DNA of 64,000 bases from an uncultured Clostridia bacterium (GTDB lineage Bacteria > Bacillota > Clostridia > Oscillospirales > Acutalibacteraceae). The notes beneath the pieces are model-generated. The model was not told the origin of the DNA. It worked only from the letters and a program-made list of their open reading frames with translations, and did no database searches. Below are positions 55,495 to 64,000 of the stretch, in pieces. A program made the position numbers and the translations under genes. How positions within the stretch are numbered: position 1 is the first letter of the stretch; the number at the start of each line of letters is the position of its first letter. The stretch is from positions 62,001-126,000 of the forward strand of contig CANQGM010000003.1 of assembly GCA_947623205.1 (NCBI GenBank), in the 5' to 3' direction.

Positions 55495-56790
55495 TTGGAA
55501 AAATTCGTAGTTACCGGCGGCAAGCCGTTACACGGCGAGGTAAGCATCAGCGGAGCAAAAAATGCTGCTGTGGCAATTATACCTGCTGTTATTCTTTGTG
55601 ATGAACCCTGTCAGATTGAAAACATACCAAACATAAGCGATGTTACCTTAATCAGCAAAATTTTACAGCAAATTGGTGCAAACGTAAGACGAATTAACAA
55701 ATCATCTTTATATATAGATCCAACTCACATTAAAACATACAGTGCTACCACAGACCTTGTAAGAGGTATGCGCGCGTCATATTATTTGCTTGGTGCATTG
55801 CTTGGCAAATATGGCAAGGCAAAGGTGGCCCTACCCGGCGGATGCAATTTTGGCGCCCGTCCAATTGACCAGCATCTTAAAGGATTTGAGGCAATGGGCG
55901 CTGCAACTCAACTTGTTGACGGTGCAATTATTGAAGCGGCTTCGCAAACTCCTTTACAGGGTACGCATATTTATCTTGACGTAGTATCCGTTGGCGCAAC
56001 AATAAACATTATGCTTGCCGCTTCAAAGGCAGAGGGTCTTACAATTATTGAAAATGCCGCAAAAGAACCGCATATTGTTGATTTGGCAAATTTTCTTAAC
56101 TCAATGGGCGCCGATATTCGCGGCGCAGGCACAGATGTTATTAAAGTCCGCGGCGTAGGTTATCTTCACGGTGTAACTTATTCTATCATTCCCGACCAGA
56201 TCGAGGCGGGAACATATATGTGTGCGGCTGCCGCAACAAGAGGCTGCATTACTATTAAAAACATTACTCCTAAGCACCTTGAATCCATTTCCGCAAAACT
56301 GCGTGAAATGGGCGTTAAAATTACAGAATATGACGAGGCAATTAAAGTAGACGCTTCTTGTGAGACGCTTAAACGCTGTAACATAAAAACAATGCCTCAT
56401 CCTGGATTTCCAACAGACTGTCAGCCACAGTTTGCGGCTCTGCTTATGAGCGTGCCGGGCACAAGCATTATAAATGAAAATGTTTGGGATAACCGTTATC
56501 AGTATGTAAGCGAGCTTATAAGAATGGGCGCTCATATTTCGGTTGAGGGCAGACTTGCAATTATTGAGGGCGGAACTGCTCTTACGGCCGCACCGGTAAA
56601 AGCAACCGATTTACGCGCAGGCGCCGCAATGATTATTGCAGCTCTTGAAATAAACGGCACAACTGAAATTTCAAGTATTCAGTATATTGAACGCGGATAT
56701 GAGGATGTTGTGGAAAAATTCCGCGCACTCGGTTCAGATATTAAAAAGGTTTATTTTACGGGTGACAACGAAGAAGAACTAAGAGCGTAA
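55495..56790 (+). CDS. murA: UDP-GlcNAc enolpyruvyl transferase MurA
   Basis: 431 residues. It performs the first committed step of peptidoglycan synthesis. The catalytic cysteine lies in LPGGCNFGARPIDQH (about 117), so fosfomycin sensitivity would be expected; ISGAKNAAVAII and the N-terminal Lys are conserved. The start is a TTG at 55495 with GGAG nine bases upstream. A long leader with a palindromic promoter and direct repeats precedes it. Confidence 0.95.
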   Translation: MEKFVVTGGKPLHGEVSISGAKNAAVAIIPAVILCDEPCQIENIPNISDVTLISKILQQIGANVRRINKSSLYIDPTHIKTYSATTDLVRGMRASYYLLGALLGKYGKAKVALPGGCNFGARPIDQHLKGFEAMGAATQLVDGAIIEAASQTPLQGTHIYLDVVSVGATINIMLAASKAEGLTIIENAAKEPHIVDLANFLNSMGADIRGAGTDVIKVRGVGYLHGVTYSIIPDQIEAGTYMCAAAATRGCITIKNITPKHLESISAKLREMGVKITEYDEAIKVDASCETLKRCNIKTMPHPGFPTDCQPQFAALLMSVPGTSIINENVWDNRYQYVSELIRMGAHISVEGRLAIIEGGTALTAAPVKATDLRAGAAMIIAALEINGTTEISSIQYIERGYEDVVEKFRALGSDIKKVYFTGDNEEELRA

Positions 56791-56882
56791 GTAAATATAT
56801 TGTATGTATTAAATCGTATTTACTCAGTACGGAATTTTATAATTAACAACTTATTTTACACTAAAAATATTCAAACTAAAAG

Positions 56883-56911
56883 CCTGCCGAAAATTGAATC
56901 GGCAGGTTTTT
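56883..56911. terminator. Bidirectional terminator
   Basis: CCTGCCGA pairs with TCGGCAGG, T-rich on the plus side; between convergent murA and the cation transporter. Confidence 0.85.
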
Positions 56912-56921
56912 ATTATATTTA

Positions 56922-58103
56922 TTATTCAATAAATGATTTTTCTGTTTGCATAATCGGAATTAATGTCGGGTCGATATCACGGATTTTTTCCGTTACAGCT
57001 TTTCTAATTTCAATGTCATTCTTTTTATTTTCATAAGGCACAACCAAATCGAAAATAACATTTGTATGAGTATCTCCCCGAACAACTCTAAAATCGTGAA
57101 TTTTAAAATACGGGTTGATCTCACACATCTTTTTTGCCACATCTTCCATTAGTTCAATCGTGTATGAGTCCTTAGTTGCAATCGGGTCCATATGAATTGT
57201 TGCCATACAGTTAAATTTTCGCTCAAGAGTCTTTTCCGCCAGGTCAATTGCGTCGTGAGCCTTTATAATATCTGCATCACATGGAACTTCTGCGTGAAGT
57301 GAAATTATACATCTGCCCGGACCGTAATCGTGAACCATAAGGTCGTGGATTCCAACAATCATTTCGTTTTGCAAAACAGTTTCACGGATCTTATCAACAA
57401 AGTCAGGGTCCGGCGAATTACCGAGAAGCGGAGAAAGGCTGTCGCGAAACGTGCTTACACCCGTAAACAGTATAAACAATGCAACTACAATGCCGAGATA
57501 ACCGTCAATATTTAACCCCGTAAACTTAGAAATTACAAGACCTATTAGCACTATTGCTGTTGCAGCACTGTCGGTGAGTGAATCGAGAGCGGTTGCATTA
57601 AGAGCTGCGGAATCAATTTTCTTTGAAATAGCTTTGTTAAAGAAATACATCCAAAGTTTTAACGCAACAGATACAATAAGAATAAATACTGAAAGCAGTC
57701 CTGTTTGTGTAACTGCCTCGGAGTTAAAAATTTTTTCAATCGAACCTTTTAAAAGTTCAATTCCGACAAGCAGAATTACAACAGAAATTCCAAGTCCCGC
57801 AACATATTCATAGCGCCCGTGTCCAAAGGGATGTTCTCTGTCGGGAGGACGGTTGGCAAGTTTAAATCCCAAAAATGTAACTACCGAGCTTCCTGCGTCC
57901 GACAGGTTGTTGAACGCGTCTGCAATAACCGAGATCGAAGCCGATAATATGCCCGTAATCAGCTTTGCGGTAAATAAGAACAGGTTTAAAATAATTCCAA
58001 TTGTGCCCGACATATTTCCATAGCTTGCGCGAACGTCGGGATTTTTAATATCATCGCTGTTTTTTACAAACAGCCTTGTCAAAAGTTTTATCAAAATTAA
58101 CAC
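56922..58103 (-). CDS. Cation diffusion facilitator transporter
   Basis: 393 residues. CDF proteins export divalent metals by proton antiport. Six membrane helices (about 25-205) include SVIADAFNNLSDAGSS and ALDSLTDSAAT, the D-x3-D type metal sites on helices 2 and 5. The C-terminal cytoplasmic dimer domain (GIHDLMVHDYGPGR) is followed by an extra ACT/ferredoxin-like extension to residue 393. It starts with GTG at 58103 with a weak site; a TTG at 58094 is an alternative. Confidence 0.92.
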   Translation of the reverse strand: MLILIKLLTRLFVKNSDDIKNPDVRASYGNMSGTIGIILNLFLFTAKLITGILSASISVIADAFNNLSDAGSSVVTFLGFKLANRPPDREHPFGHGRYEYVAGLGISVVILLVGIELLKGSIEKIFNSEAVTQTGLLSVFILIVSVALKLWMYFFNKAISKKIDSAALNATALDSLTDSAATAIVLIGLVISKFTGLNIDGYLGIVVALFILFTGVSTFRDSLSPLLGNSPDPDFVDKIRETVLQNEMIVGIHDLMVHDYGPGRCIISLHAEVPCDADIIKAHDAIDLAEKTLERKFNCMATIHMDPIATKDSYTIELMEDVAKKMCEINPYFKIHDFRVVRGDTHTNVIFDLVVPYENKKNDIEIRKAVTEKIRDIDPTLIPIMQTEKSFIE

Positions 58104-58420
58104 CGCTTAATTTAAAGTGCTTGCTGTATTGAAATTCATTTTATAATAGTATATGCAAGTTAGTCAACAGTAACATTTGTAATTTACAAACAGAGACTTG
58201 CACATCTGCAAAACACAAAGCAGTTAAATATTGATTTTCATAGTCTATAAAAGTTTCATTTTGACACTAACTTAATTTTTTATCATAAAAACGTTCAAAT
58301 TATTTGCATTTGTCAGGGCTGAGTATAAAAGATGTTTTGTGAATTTTATGGTACGAAAAAGATGGATTTGCACTTTTGACAGACGGATTCAAACCCGTTT
58401 CGGAGAGGAAGAGCAGCGGA
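58104..58420. other. Non-coding region next to IS200 remnant
   Basis: About 315 bp between the cation transporter and the broken IS200 transposase. No supported gene; it may contain further IS decay. Confidence 0.35.
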
Positions 58421-58433
58421 ATGATTACTTACC

Positions 58434-58664
58434 AGCATATGTATATGGTCGGGACATACCTCCCCCTTCTATAATCTATACTCCCTTCCACTGGCATAAC
58501 TGCCTTAATATCTCTCTTATTTCTATGCGTTTTTCTTCGAAAAACACCTTCCTTCGATATTTCGGCCTAAATACTATATGGTACTTGCAATTCCATTTTG
58601 TGTGTGCTAAACTTCTTGTATCAATGTTCTCTTTTTTCTCATCGGTTAACCTCTTTTGAACCAC
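58434..58664 (-). pseudogene. tnpA: IS200-family transposase fragment
   Basis: The N-terminal 62 codons (WNCKYHIVFRPKYRRKVFF) match IS200/IS605 Y1 transposases. After WKGV an in-frame TAG appears, and a frame change is needed to continue into VCPDHIHMLVS, the HUH motif, before homology is lost near 58434. The catalytic Tyr part is absent, so it is a dead remnant. Confidence 0.85.
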
Positions 58665-58681
58665 GCGACTATCGTGTGGTT
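58659..58681. repeat. IS200 left-end-type hairpin
   Basis: AACCACGCGA then CTATCGTGTGGTT folds into a stem immediately upstream of the transposase start, the position of the subterminal palindrome recognised by Y1 transposases. Confidence 0.6.
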
Positions 58682-58697
58682 TTCGTTTTACAAAAAA

Positions 58698-58727
58698 ATC
58701 GGCAAGCTTCTGTCGAAACTTGCCGAT
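58698..58727 (-). terminator. Terminator after tRNA-Tyr
   Basis: ATCGGCAAG pairs with CTTGCCGAT followed by TTTTTTT on the minus strand. Confidence 0.85.
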
Positions 58728-58731
58728 AAGC

Positions 58732-58816
58732 TGGTGGGAGAAGGTGGATTCGAACCACCGAAGTCGAAGACAACAGATTTACAGTCTGCCCCCTTTGGCC
58801 ACTCGGGAATTCTCCC
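58732..58816 (-). tRNA. trnY: tRNA-Tyr (GTA)
   Basis: An 85-nt class II tRNA on the minus strand: acceptor GGGAGAA/TTCTCCC, anticodon loop CTGTAAA with GTA, a long variable arm, T arm GGTTCGAATCC and encoded CCA. Confidence 0.95.
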
Positions 58817-58839
58817 ATATTGAATTTTCAAAAATCAAA

Positions 58840-58861
58840 GCCTACTGCCTAAACAGTAGGC
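58840..58861 (-). terminator. Hairpin between the two tRNAs
   Basis: GCCTACTG pairs with CAGTAGGC; a T-rich tract follows on the minus strand. It would terminate or process the tRNA-Thr transcript. Confidence 0.65.
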
Positions 58862-58866
58862 CTTTT

Positions 58867-58942
58867 TGGAGCTGGTGGACGGACTTGAACCCCCGACCTG
58901 CTGATTACAAATCAGCTGCTCTACCAACTGAGCTACACCAGC
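58867..58942 (-). tRNA. trnT: tRNA-Thr (TGT)
   Basis: A 76-nt tRNA on the minus strand: acceptor GCTGGTG/CACCAGC, D arm AGCTCAGTTGGTAGAGC, anticodon loop TTTGTAA with TGT, T arm GGTTCAAGTCC, encoded CCA. Confidence 0.95.
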
Positions 58943-59137
58943 AAATAATTATTTAATTACAAGTGCTCATATAATATATCATAATAAAAACCCGTTGTCA
59001 ACACCTTTTTTATAATTTTTAAAATATTTCGACAATTCAGAAAGTAAAAATTTCTAATTAAACCTTATTACATCATAAATAAAACTAAAGGTTATAAAAA
59101 TTATTTTGCAGGAAACAATAACCTGTGAGGTGTTTTT

Positions 59138-59533
59138 ATGAATACTATTAATACAAACGAAGCTATGCTTGAAAATCAACAAACAGACAACCTTACACAA
59201 ACAGATAAAAGCAGCGGTTACTCATTTTATCAAAAGCTTTTTTTCCTTTACTTTCTTAATTTAATTGACTGGATCTGCACCGAGGTACTCATAGCCAGCG
59301 GAAAATTTTATGAAGCAAACCCTTTAATGCAGTCTGTTCTTACAGGTTTTTGGATAACAATTTTTGTAAAGGGTATTTTGCCTCTTATACTTGTAATCGG
59401 CTGTGCAATTATATTTAAAGTGACAAATTCAAAACAAAGTTTTATGACAAATTTGCTATTGTATATTGGCATAATTGCATACGCCTGCGTAAATCTATGG
59501 CATATTTTCAATTTTGTATTGCTCTTTTCGTAA
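59138..59533 (+). CDS. DUF5658-like membrane protein
   Basis: 131 residues: a polar Asn/Thr/Gln-rich N-terminus (1-30) then three membrane helices. FLNLIDWICTEVLIASGKFYEANPLM has the N-x2-D ... T/E-x ... EANP pattern of DUF5658 proteins. GTGAGGTG precedes the ATG. Function unknown; it sits between a tRNA pair and an ABC-F gene. Confidence 0.72.
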   Translation: MNTINTNEAMLENQQTDNLTQTDKSSGYSFYQKLFFLYFLNLIDWICTEVLIASGKFYEANPLMQSVLTGFWITIFVKGILPLILVIGCAIIFKVTNSKQSFMTNLLLYIGIIAYACVNLWHIFNFVLLFS

Positions 59534-59588
59534 TTTTAATGTAAAATAGATATATCCGTAAATTATCTTAAAATGAGGAGTGTTTGCT

Positions 59589-61490
59589 TTGCCAGCTTTG
59601 TCGGTGCGCAATCTGACTATGACATTCATAGAGCGCAACCTGTTTACCGACGTGTGCTTTGATGTTGAATACAAAGACAAAGTTGGATTTATTGGTGCAA
59701 ACGGTGTTGGCAAAACTACACTTTTTAAAATTCTGAACGGAGAAATTTCGCCTGTCTCCGGTACAATATCTTTTGGCAAAAGCATAAAAATCGGATATAT
59801 GGAGCAGCATGTCTTAAACGATCCGAATGTGAATATATACGACGAGCTTTTGTCGGTATTTAATTACTTAAAGATAATGGAAGGCGAAATTGCCGCTGTT
59901 ACGTCCGAAATAGAAAACGGCGCAGCAGGCCTTGATAAGCTTGTTGAAAAACAGACCGGCCTTATTGAAAAATATGAAAATCTCGGCGGTCTTACCTATA
60001 AAAGCCGCACTCGCTCAGCTTTGCTTGGACTCGGATTTTCGGAATCCGAAATTGAAATGCCGGTCGGTAATCTGAGCGGCGGACAGAGGTCAAAGCTTTG
60101 TCTTGCCAAGCTGCTTTTATCTCAAAGCAATTTATTGCTTTTGGACGAGCCGACAAATCATCTTGACATAAATTCTATAAACTGGCTTGAGGGTTTTTTA
60201 AAAGATTTTAAGGGCGCCATGATAATTATAAGCCATGACCGATATTTTCTTGACAGAGTAACAAACAAAACAATTGAACTTGAGCACAACCGAACAATGT
60301 GCTATAAAGGCTCCTATTCCGAGTTTATTAGAAAAAAAGAGGCATACAATGAATCCCTTAAAAATAAATATGAAAATGACATAAAGGAAATCAAACGAAT
60401 CGAAGGAATTGTTGAACAGCAAAAACGCTGGGGACGCGAGCGTAACATTATTGCTGCAGAAAGCAAACAAAAAGAAGCTGACAGAATTAAGGCTAAGCTT
60501 GTAACCCCTGACAGTGAGCTTGAAACAATGAGAATTAATTTTAAACCAAAATGCGAAAGCGGAAACGACGTTTTGATTTGCAGAGGGCTTTCTAAATCAT
60601 TTGATGAGAAAAAGCTTTTTAAAAATGTTGACATACATATCAAAAAGGGCGAACGCGTATTTATCTTAGGCAGCAACGGGTGCGGAAAAACAACACTTTT
60701 TCGTATTCTAACCGGCAAATGTCCGCAGGACAGCGGAGAATATGATTACGGCGCAAATGTTACGCCCGGTTATTTTGACCAGCTTCAGCAAAATCTTGAT
60801 TTAAGCAAAACAGCAATTGACGAGGTATGGGACAACTTTCCGAATATGACGCAGACTGAAATTCGCAGCACGCTTGCATCTTTTTTATTTAAAGGTGAAG
60901 AAGTATTTAAACCTCTTTCAAAAATGAGCGGCGGTGAACGTGCAAGGATTTCTTTACTTAAATTAATGCTTAAAGGCAGTAACTTTCTTTTGCTTGACGA
61001 ACCTACAAATCATCTTGACTCATCGTCCCGTGAGGAGCTTGAAAAAACGCTTAAATCATACAGCGGTACTCTTCTTGTTATAAGCCATGACCGATATTTT
61101 ATAAACAAGCTTGCCGACAGGATCCTTGTGCTTACGCCTGACGGCGTAAAAGAATATCTCGGCAATTATGATTACTACTCAGAGCGCATTAAAGCTGCTG
61201 GGTCAGAAAATAAAAAACAAATATCTGTCCCAAACAAAGAAAAACCTCAGAATAATTACTTTTTGCAAAAGCAAAAACAAAGCGAGGAGCGAAAGCGCAA
61301 AACAAAGCTGAAAAAGGCAGAAGATGAAATTTTACGCCTTGATAATGAAATTGAAAAAATTCAAACTGAAATTGCAAGTGATGAAGTAACATCAGACTAC
61401 GAAAAGCTTATTGAGCTTACAGGCCTTCTTGAAAGTCTGCAAAAAGAACAGGAAGCGCAGTACAAAATCTGGGAAGAATTGTCCGAATAA
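59589..61490 (+). CDS. ABC-F family ribosome-associated ATPase
   Basis: 633 residues with two ABC domains and no membrane part: Walker A GANGVGKTT and GSNGCGKTT, signatures LSGGQRSKL and MSGGERARI, Walker B LLLLDEPTNHLD twice. The linker between them is the P-site-tRNA-reaching arm, and a C-terminal coiled coil (about 560-630) resembles Uup/YdiF. The TTG at 59589, eight bases after AGGAG, is preferred to the GTG at 59580. Probably a translation factor for difficult peptides. Confidence 0.92.
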   Translation: MPALSVRNLTMTFIERNLFTDVCFDVEYKDKVGFIGANGVGKTTLFKILNGEISPVSGTISFGKSIKIGYMEQHVLNDPNVNIYDELLSVFNYLKIMEGEIAAVTSEIENGAAGLDKLVEKQTGLIEKYENLGGLTYKSRTRSALLGLGFSESEIEMPVGNLSGGQRSKLCLAKLLLSQSNLLLLDEPTNHLDINSINWLEGFLKDFKGAMIIISHDRYFLDRVTNKTIELEHNRTMCYKGSYSEFIRKKEAYNESLKNKYENDIKEIKRIEGIVEQQKRWGRERNIIAAESKQKEADRIKAKLVTPDSELETMRINFKPKCESGNDVLICRGLSKSFDEKKLFKNVDIHIKKGERVFILGSNGCGKTTLFRILTGKCPQDSGEYDYGANVTPGYFDQLQQNLDLSKTAIDEVWDNFPNMTQTEIRSTLASFLFKGEEVFKPLSKMSGGERARISLLKLMLKGSNFLLLDEPTNHLDSSSREELEKTLKSYSGTLLVISHDRYFINKLADRILVLTPDGVKEYLGNYDYYSERIKAAGSENKKQISVPNKEKPQNNYFLQKQKQSEERKRKTKLKKAEDEILRLDNEIEKIQTEIASDEVTSDYEKLIELTGLLESLQKEQEAQYKIWEELSE

Positions 61491-61527
61491 AAATTTTAAA
61501 TTAAAAGAACCGTTCTTCCGAATATTC

Positions 61528-61604
61528 CCGCCCGTGGCGCAATTGGATAACGCAACAGATTCCGATTCTGGAGATTGGGGGTTCAAATCCCTTCGGGCGG
61601 ACCA
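61528..61604 (+). tRNA. trnR: tRNA-Arg (CCG)
   Basis: A 77-nt tRNA: acceptor CCGCCCG/CGGGCGG, anticodon loop TTCCGAT with CCG, T arm with GTTCAAATC, discriminator A and encoded CCA (61602-61604). Confidence 0.93.
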
Positions 61605-61610
61605 TAAAAA

Positions 61611-61640
61611 CGGATAGTGCAAAAAGCACTATCCGATTTT
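61611..61640 (+). terminator. First terminator after tRNA-Arg
   Basis: CGGATAGTGC pairs with GCACTATCCG around AAAAA, followed by ATTTTTAT. Confidence 0.85.
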
Positions 61641-61795
61641 TATATACCGAAGGGATTTGAAGGCGAGCGTTAAAAAAACGTCACAGAGTGACGTTTTTAG
61701 CGAACAGCGCTTATGGAAGTTTTCCAAAAAACGTGAACGCAACAAACGAAATATAAGTGTTATAAAGATGAACATACTTCGGGCGGACCATAAAA

Positions 61796-61827
61796 GCGGA
61801 TAGTGCAAAAAGCACTATCCGCTTTTT
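61796..61827 (+). terminator. Second copy of the tRNA-Arg terminator
   Basis: GCGGATAGTGC pairs with GCACTATCCGC around AAAAA, followed by TTTTT; part of the duplicated unit. Confidence 0.85.
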
Positions 61828-61871
61828 ATTTATCGTTAATAAAAAAGATACAAAAACATTGTATGCCCGTT

Positions 61872-63173
61872 TTATTTAATTTTTAAATTACCTGTTGCCG
61901 GATTATCTATCAGCCTGCCGTCCTCGGTAAATCGTGAACCGTGACACGGACAATCCCATGAGTGCTCCTGTGGATTCCAATTCAGAGAACACCCCAAATG
62001 CGGACAGCGCTTTTGAGAAATTGTCATTATATTAGTGACCGCCTCAAATGCATTAACTGCAAGCTGAGGACGCAATATGGTTCTTGACGGAGAAAACACC
62101 GCTGCGTACGGATTTTTTTTGCCAGTCACCATATCTGCAAGAATCATGGCTGATACCATTGATGAGGTCATTCCCCATTTGTTAAAGCCTGTTGCTACAT
62201 AAAAATCAGGGGTATTCTTAGAGTATTGCCCTATATACGGAACTCTGTCAAGCGTCATACAGTCCTGAGTTGCCCAGCGGTATTTTTCTTCTGCACCTGT
62301 ATAATATATTTGCGCAAAGCTTTTGAGCTCCTGCCAATCACCGCCCTGTTTTCCCGTGCGGTGACCTCCGCCGCCGATAAGCAGCAGGTTTTTGTAATTG
62401 CGAAACGACATTCCATTTTCCGATTCATCCACATACATACCGTTTATTTGCGCAGCTCCGTCCAGCGCAATTACATACGAACGGTGTTGGTACATTTTTA
62501 AAAAATAACTGCCGTGTTTGTTGATAAACGGGAAATGCGTTGCAACTATTATTTTTTTAGCCGTAATCTTATATCCGTCGGTTATTGCCGTGTGTTTAGT
62601 AAGCTGCCGAATCCGAGTGTTTTCGTAAATATTTAAGTTTCGCGCAATTGATGATATAAATTTTAAAGGATTAAACTGCGCCTGATTTCTAAATTTTACC
62701 GCTCCGGCAGTCGCTAACGGAATCGGCAGTTTATCGGCAAACTCTGCTGAAAAGCCTATTTTATCAAGCGCTGTCAATTCTTCTTCAATCTTTTTTGTAT
62801 TATTCATAGAATAGACAAAGGAATCCTTGTTCTCAAAATCACAATTTATATTTTTACAAAGCATTCGGTATTTCTCAATTGCGGCTTCGTTTGCTCTAAA
62901 ATACATTTGCGCCCTTTCAACACCAAATTCCCTTATCAGCTTATTATAAATAAGTCCGTGCTGAGATGTTATTTTCGCTGTTGTGTTCCGGGTAATTCCG
63001 CCGCATATTTTATTTGCCTCAACAAGCACATAATCAATGCCGTTTTCTGCAAGCATATATGCGCAGAGAACTCCTGCCAATCCGCCGCCGATAACCAACA
63101 CATCAGTCTTTATATTCTTTTTCAGACTCTCAAAGTGCGGAAGCTCCGAGGTATCTGACCATACAGAAATCAT
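61872..63173 (-). CDS. FAD-dependent oxidoreductase with C-terminal Rieske domain
   Basis: 433 residues. An N-terminal DAO-type FAD fold (VLVIGGGLAGVLCAYMLAE at 26-44, then VEANKICGGIT) is fused to a Rieske 2Fe-2S domain near the end: CPHLGC and, 17 residues on, CPCHGSRF. This layout is common in Firmicutes but the substrate is unknown. The ATG is at 63173. It is a single gene on the minus strand, facing the tRNA-Arg repeat. Confidence 0.9.
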   Translation of the reverse strand: MISVWSDTSELPHFESLKKNIKTDVLVIGGGLAGVLCAYMLAENGIDYVLVEANKICGGITRNTTAKITSQHGLIYNKLIREFGVERAQMYFRANEAAIEKYRMLCKNINCDFENKDSFVYSMNNTKKIEEELTALDKIGFSAEFADKLPIPLATAGAVKFRNQAQFNPLKFISSIARNLNIYENTRIRQLTKHTAITDGYKITAKKIIVATHFPFINKHGSYFLKMYQHRSYVIALDGAAQINGMYVDESENGMSFRNYKNLLLIGGGGHRTGKQGGDWQELKSFAQIYYTGAEEKYRWATQDCMTLDRVPYIGQYSKNTPDFYVATGFNKWGMTSSMVSAMILADMVTGKKNPYAAVFSPSRTILRPQLAVNAFEAVTNIMTISQKRCPHLGCSLNWNPQEHSWDCPCHGSRFTEDGRLIDNPATGNLKIK

Positions 63174-63292
63174 AATATCACCACTATGATTTATTATGCA
63201 TATCTTAGTGGTAATTATTTCAAAAATTAATTAAAAACAAGTTTAATTTAGAGATTTTTCAAATTTCCTATGAATAAAAATTAAACCTGCCT

Positions 63293-64000
63293 TTATTTTT
63301 CGTTTAGCAATATCTCTTTATCCTTTTGCAGCCTTTCCTGCTCCTCATCCGGAAGCGTGGGATACTTCGGTTTGATTTTCTTAAATACATCAATCACGGC
63401 TTCTGTTACAAGATACCGTGTGTACCACTTTTTGTCTGCCGGAAGCACATACCACGGACTGTTTTTGCTCGCAGTAGCATTTATGGCATCCTCATACGCC
63501 TCCATATACTCATCCCAATAGCCGCGCTCCTTTACATCGGACGCCGAGAATTTCCAGTTTTTTATTTTTAAATCAATTCTTTCAAGAAAACGCCTTTTCT
63601 GCTCGTCTTTTGACACATTCAAAAAGAATTTTACAATTCTGTATCCGTTGTTGTATTGGTAATCTTCAAAGTTATTTATATCCTGATAGCGTCTTGAAAT
63701 CACATTGCCTCTCTTACATCTGTCAGGCATCCTTATATTTAGATATAACTTATGGACGCGGGAAACAAGCACATCTTCATAATATGAGCGATTAAAAATT
63801 GCAATTTTACCGCGCGGCGGAAATCGTTTTTCCGCGCGCCATAAAAAGCCATGAGAAAGCTCCTCGCTGCTCGGTGCCTTAAATGAATGAACATCAATTC
63901 CCTGGGGGTTGAGTCCCCGCATAACATTTTTAATTGTACTGTCTTTTCCTGCGGCATCCATAGCCTGAAATATCAGCACAAGTCCTTCATCGCCTTCTGA
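63293..64000 (-). CDS. ppk2: Polyphosphate kinase 2 family, 5' end outside window
   Basis: At least 235 residues, N-terminus cut by the window edge; the frame stays open upstream of the first internal GTG. It has the PPK2 Walker A segment FQAMDAAGKDSTIKNVM, RGKIAIFNRSYYEDVLV and the lid region KRFLERIDLK. PPK2 enzymes phosphorylate AMP/ADP or GDP from polyphosphate. The usual GKDG is GKDS. Which PPK2 class it belongs to cannot be told here. Confidence 0.9.
   Translation of the reverse strand, partial: SEGDEGLVLIFQAMDAAGKDSTIKNVMRGLNPQGIDVHSFKAPSSEELSHGFLWRAEKRFPPRGKIAIFNRSYYEDVLVSRVHKLYLNIRMPDRCKRGNVISRRYQDINNFEDYQYNNGYRIVKFFLNVSKDEQKRRFLERIDLKIKNWKFSASDVKERGYWDEYMEAYEDAINATASKNSPWYVLPADKKWYTRYLVTEAVIDVFKKIKPKYPTLPDEEQERLQKDKEILLNEK

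Larger units (their letters stand above)
61591..61835 (+). repeat. Duplicated tRNA-Arg 3' end with terminator
   Basis: The 19-mer CTTCGGGCGGACCATAAAA, covering the tRNA 3' end and CCA, occurs at 61591 and again at 61777, 186 bp apart. Each copy is followed by the same hairpin (GGATAGTGC/GCACTATCC) and a T run. Between them are a 15-bp inverted copy of the T arm (CCGAAGGGATTTGAA, 61647-61661) and an AACGTCAC/GTGACGTT hairpin (about 61668-61702). Confidence 0.85.

Noticed and set aside
58720..58956. ORF across tRNA-Tyr and tRNA-Thr
   Set aside because: Translation of tRNA antisense sequence, a common false call.
61392..61622. ORF antisense to tRNA-Arg and the end of the ABC-F gene
   Set aside because: A shadow frame; resembles the false proteins often predicted across tRNA genes.

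Overview
The window reads as the chromosome of an endospore-forming, low-GC Firmicute of the class Clostridia, most likely an Oscillospirales/Ruminococcaceae-type gut bacterium. The reasons are a sporulation sigma-G gene, a GlgC/GlgD glycogen operon, ECF vitamin transporters under riboswitch control, TTG/GTG starts with strong AGGAGG-type ribosome binding sites, and the gene order SRP RNA-dnaX-ebfC-recR. The genus is inference; no 16S rRNA gene lies in the window.

Region 1 (1-14.6 kb) is an accessory island next to the 3' end of the tmRNA gene. From the left it holds: a GC-richer cstA-type pyruvate/peptide transporter; a GC-rich array of consecutive hairpins (about 1.58-1.85 kb); a large serine recombinase whose reading frame runs out through that array; a HEPN-like protein; and a small serine resolvase. 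Next comes an operon of an EndoIII-like DNA glycosylase and two zinc-ribbon proteins, divergent from an XRE repressor and driven by a consensus promoter with an operator-like palindrome. The right part has a group-II-intron-type reverse transcriptase without a recognisable ribozyme, small orphan genes, and a three-gene module of a GHKL ATPase, a STAS-like DUF4325 protein and a PIN-domain nuclease. The glycosylase/zinc-ribbon operon and the GHKL-STAS-PIN operon are the best candidates for undescribed systems.

Region 2 (14.6-25.4 kb) is core information processing on the minus strand: SRP RNA, dnaX, ebfC, recR, smpB and ssrA run head to tail, so trans-translation RNA and its partner protein are neighbours. 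valS, sigG, a surface protein and rny (RNase Y) follow.

Region 3 (25.9-33.2 kb, plus strand) is central carbon storage: gap, then glgB-glgC-glgD-glgA. The GlgB protein has lost the GH13 nucleophile Asp and the region-I His, so it looks like a pseudoenzyme. Region 4 (33.2-40 kb, minus) has folate and riboflavin ECF S-components, each behind its own THF or FMN riboswitch and terminator, then an operon of DUF975, glycosyltransferase, LicD and AlkD-like proteins, and an M20 dipeptidase.

Region 5 (40.2-49 kb, mostly plus) has a YfbR-like nucleotidase, an LCP cell-wall ligase, a surface protein with its class-D-type sortase and a membrane partner, nadA-mnmA, DUF896 and a MutS-like ATPase. Region 6 (49-64 kb) has ilvBNC, a Zn/Cd efflux ATPase with its ArsR repressor, murA behind a promoter carrying a perfect 18-bp palindrome, a cation diffusion facilitator, an IS200 remnant, tRNA-Tyr, tRNA-Thr, an ABC-F protein, tRNA-Arg(CCG) with a downstream repeat of its own 3' end, an FAD/Rieske oxidoreductase, and a PPK2 gene cut by the window edge.
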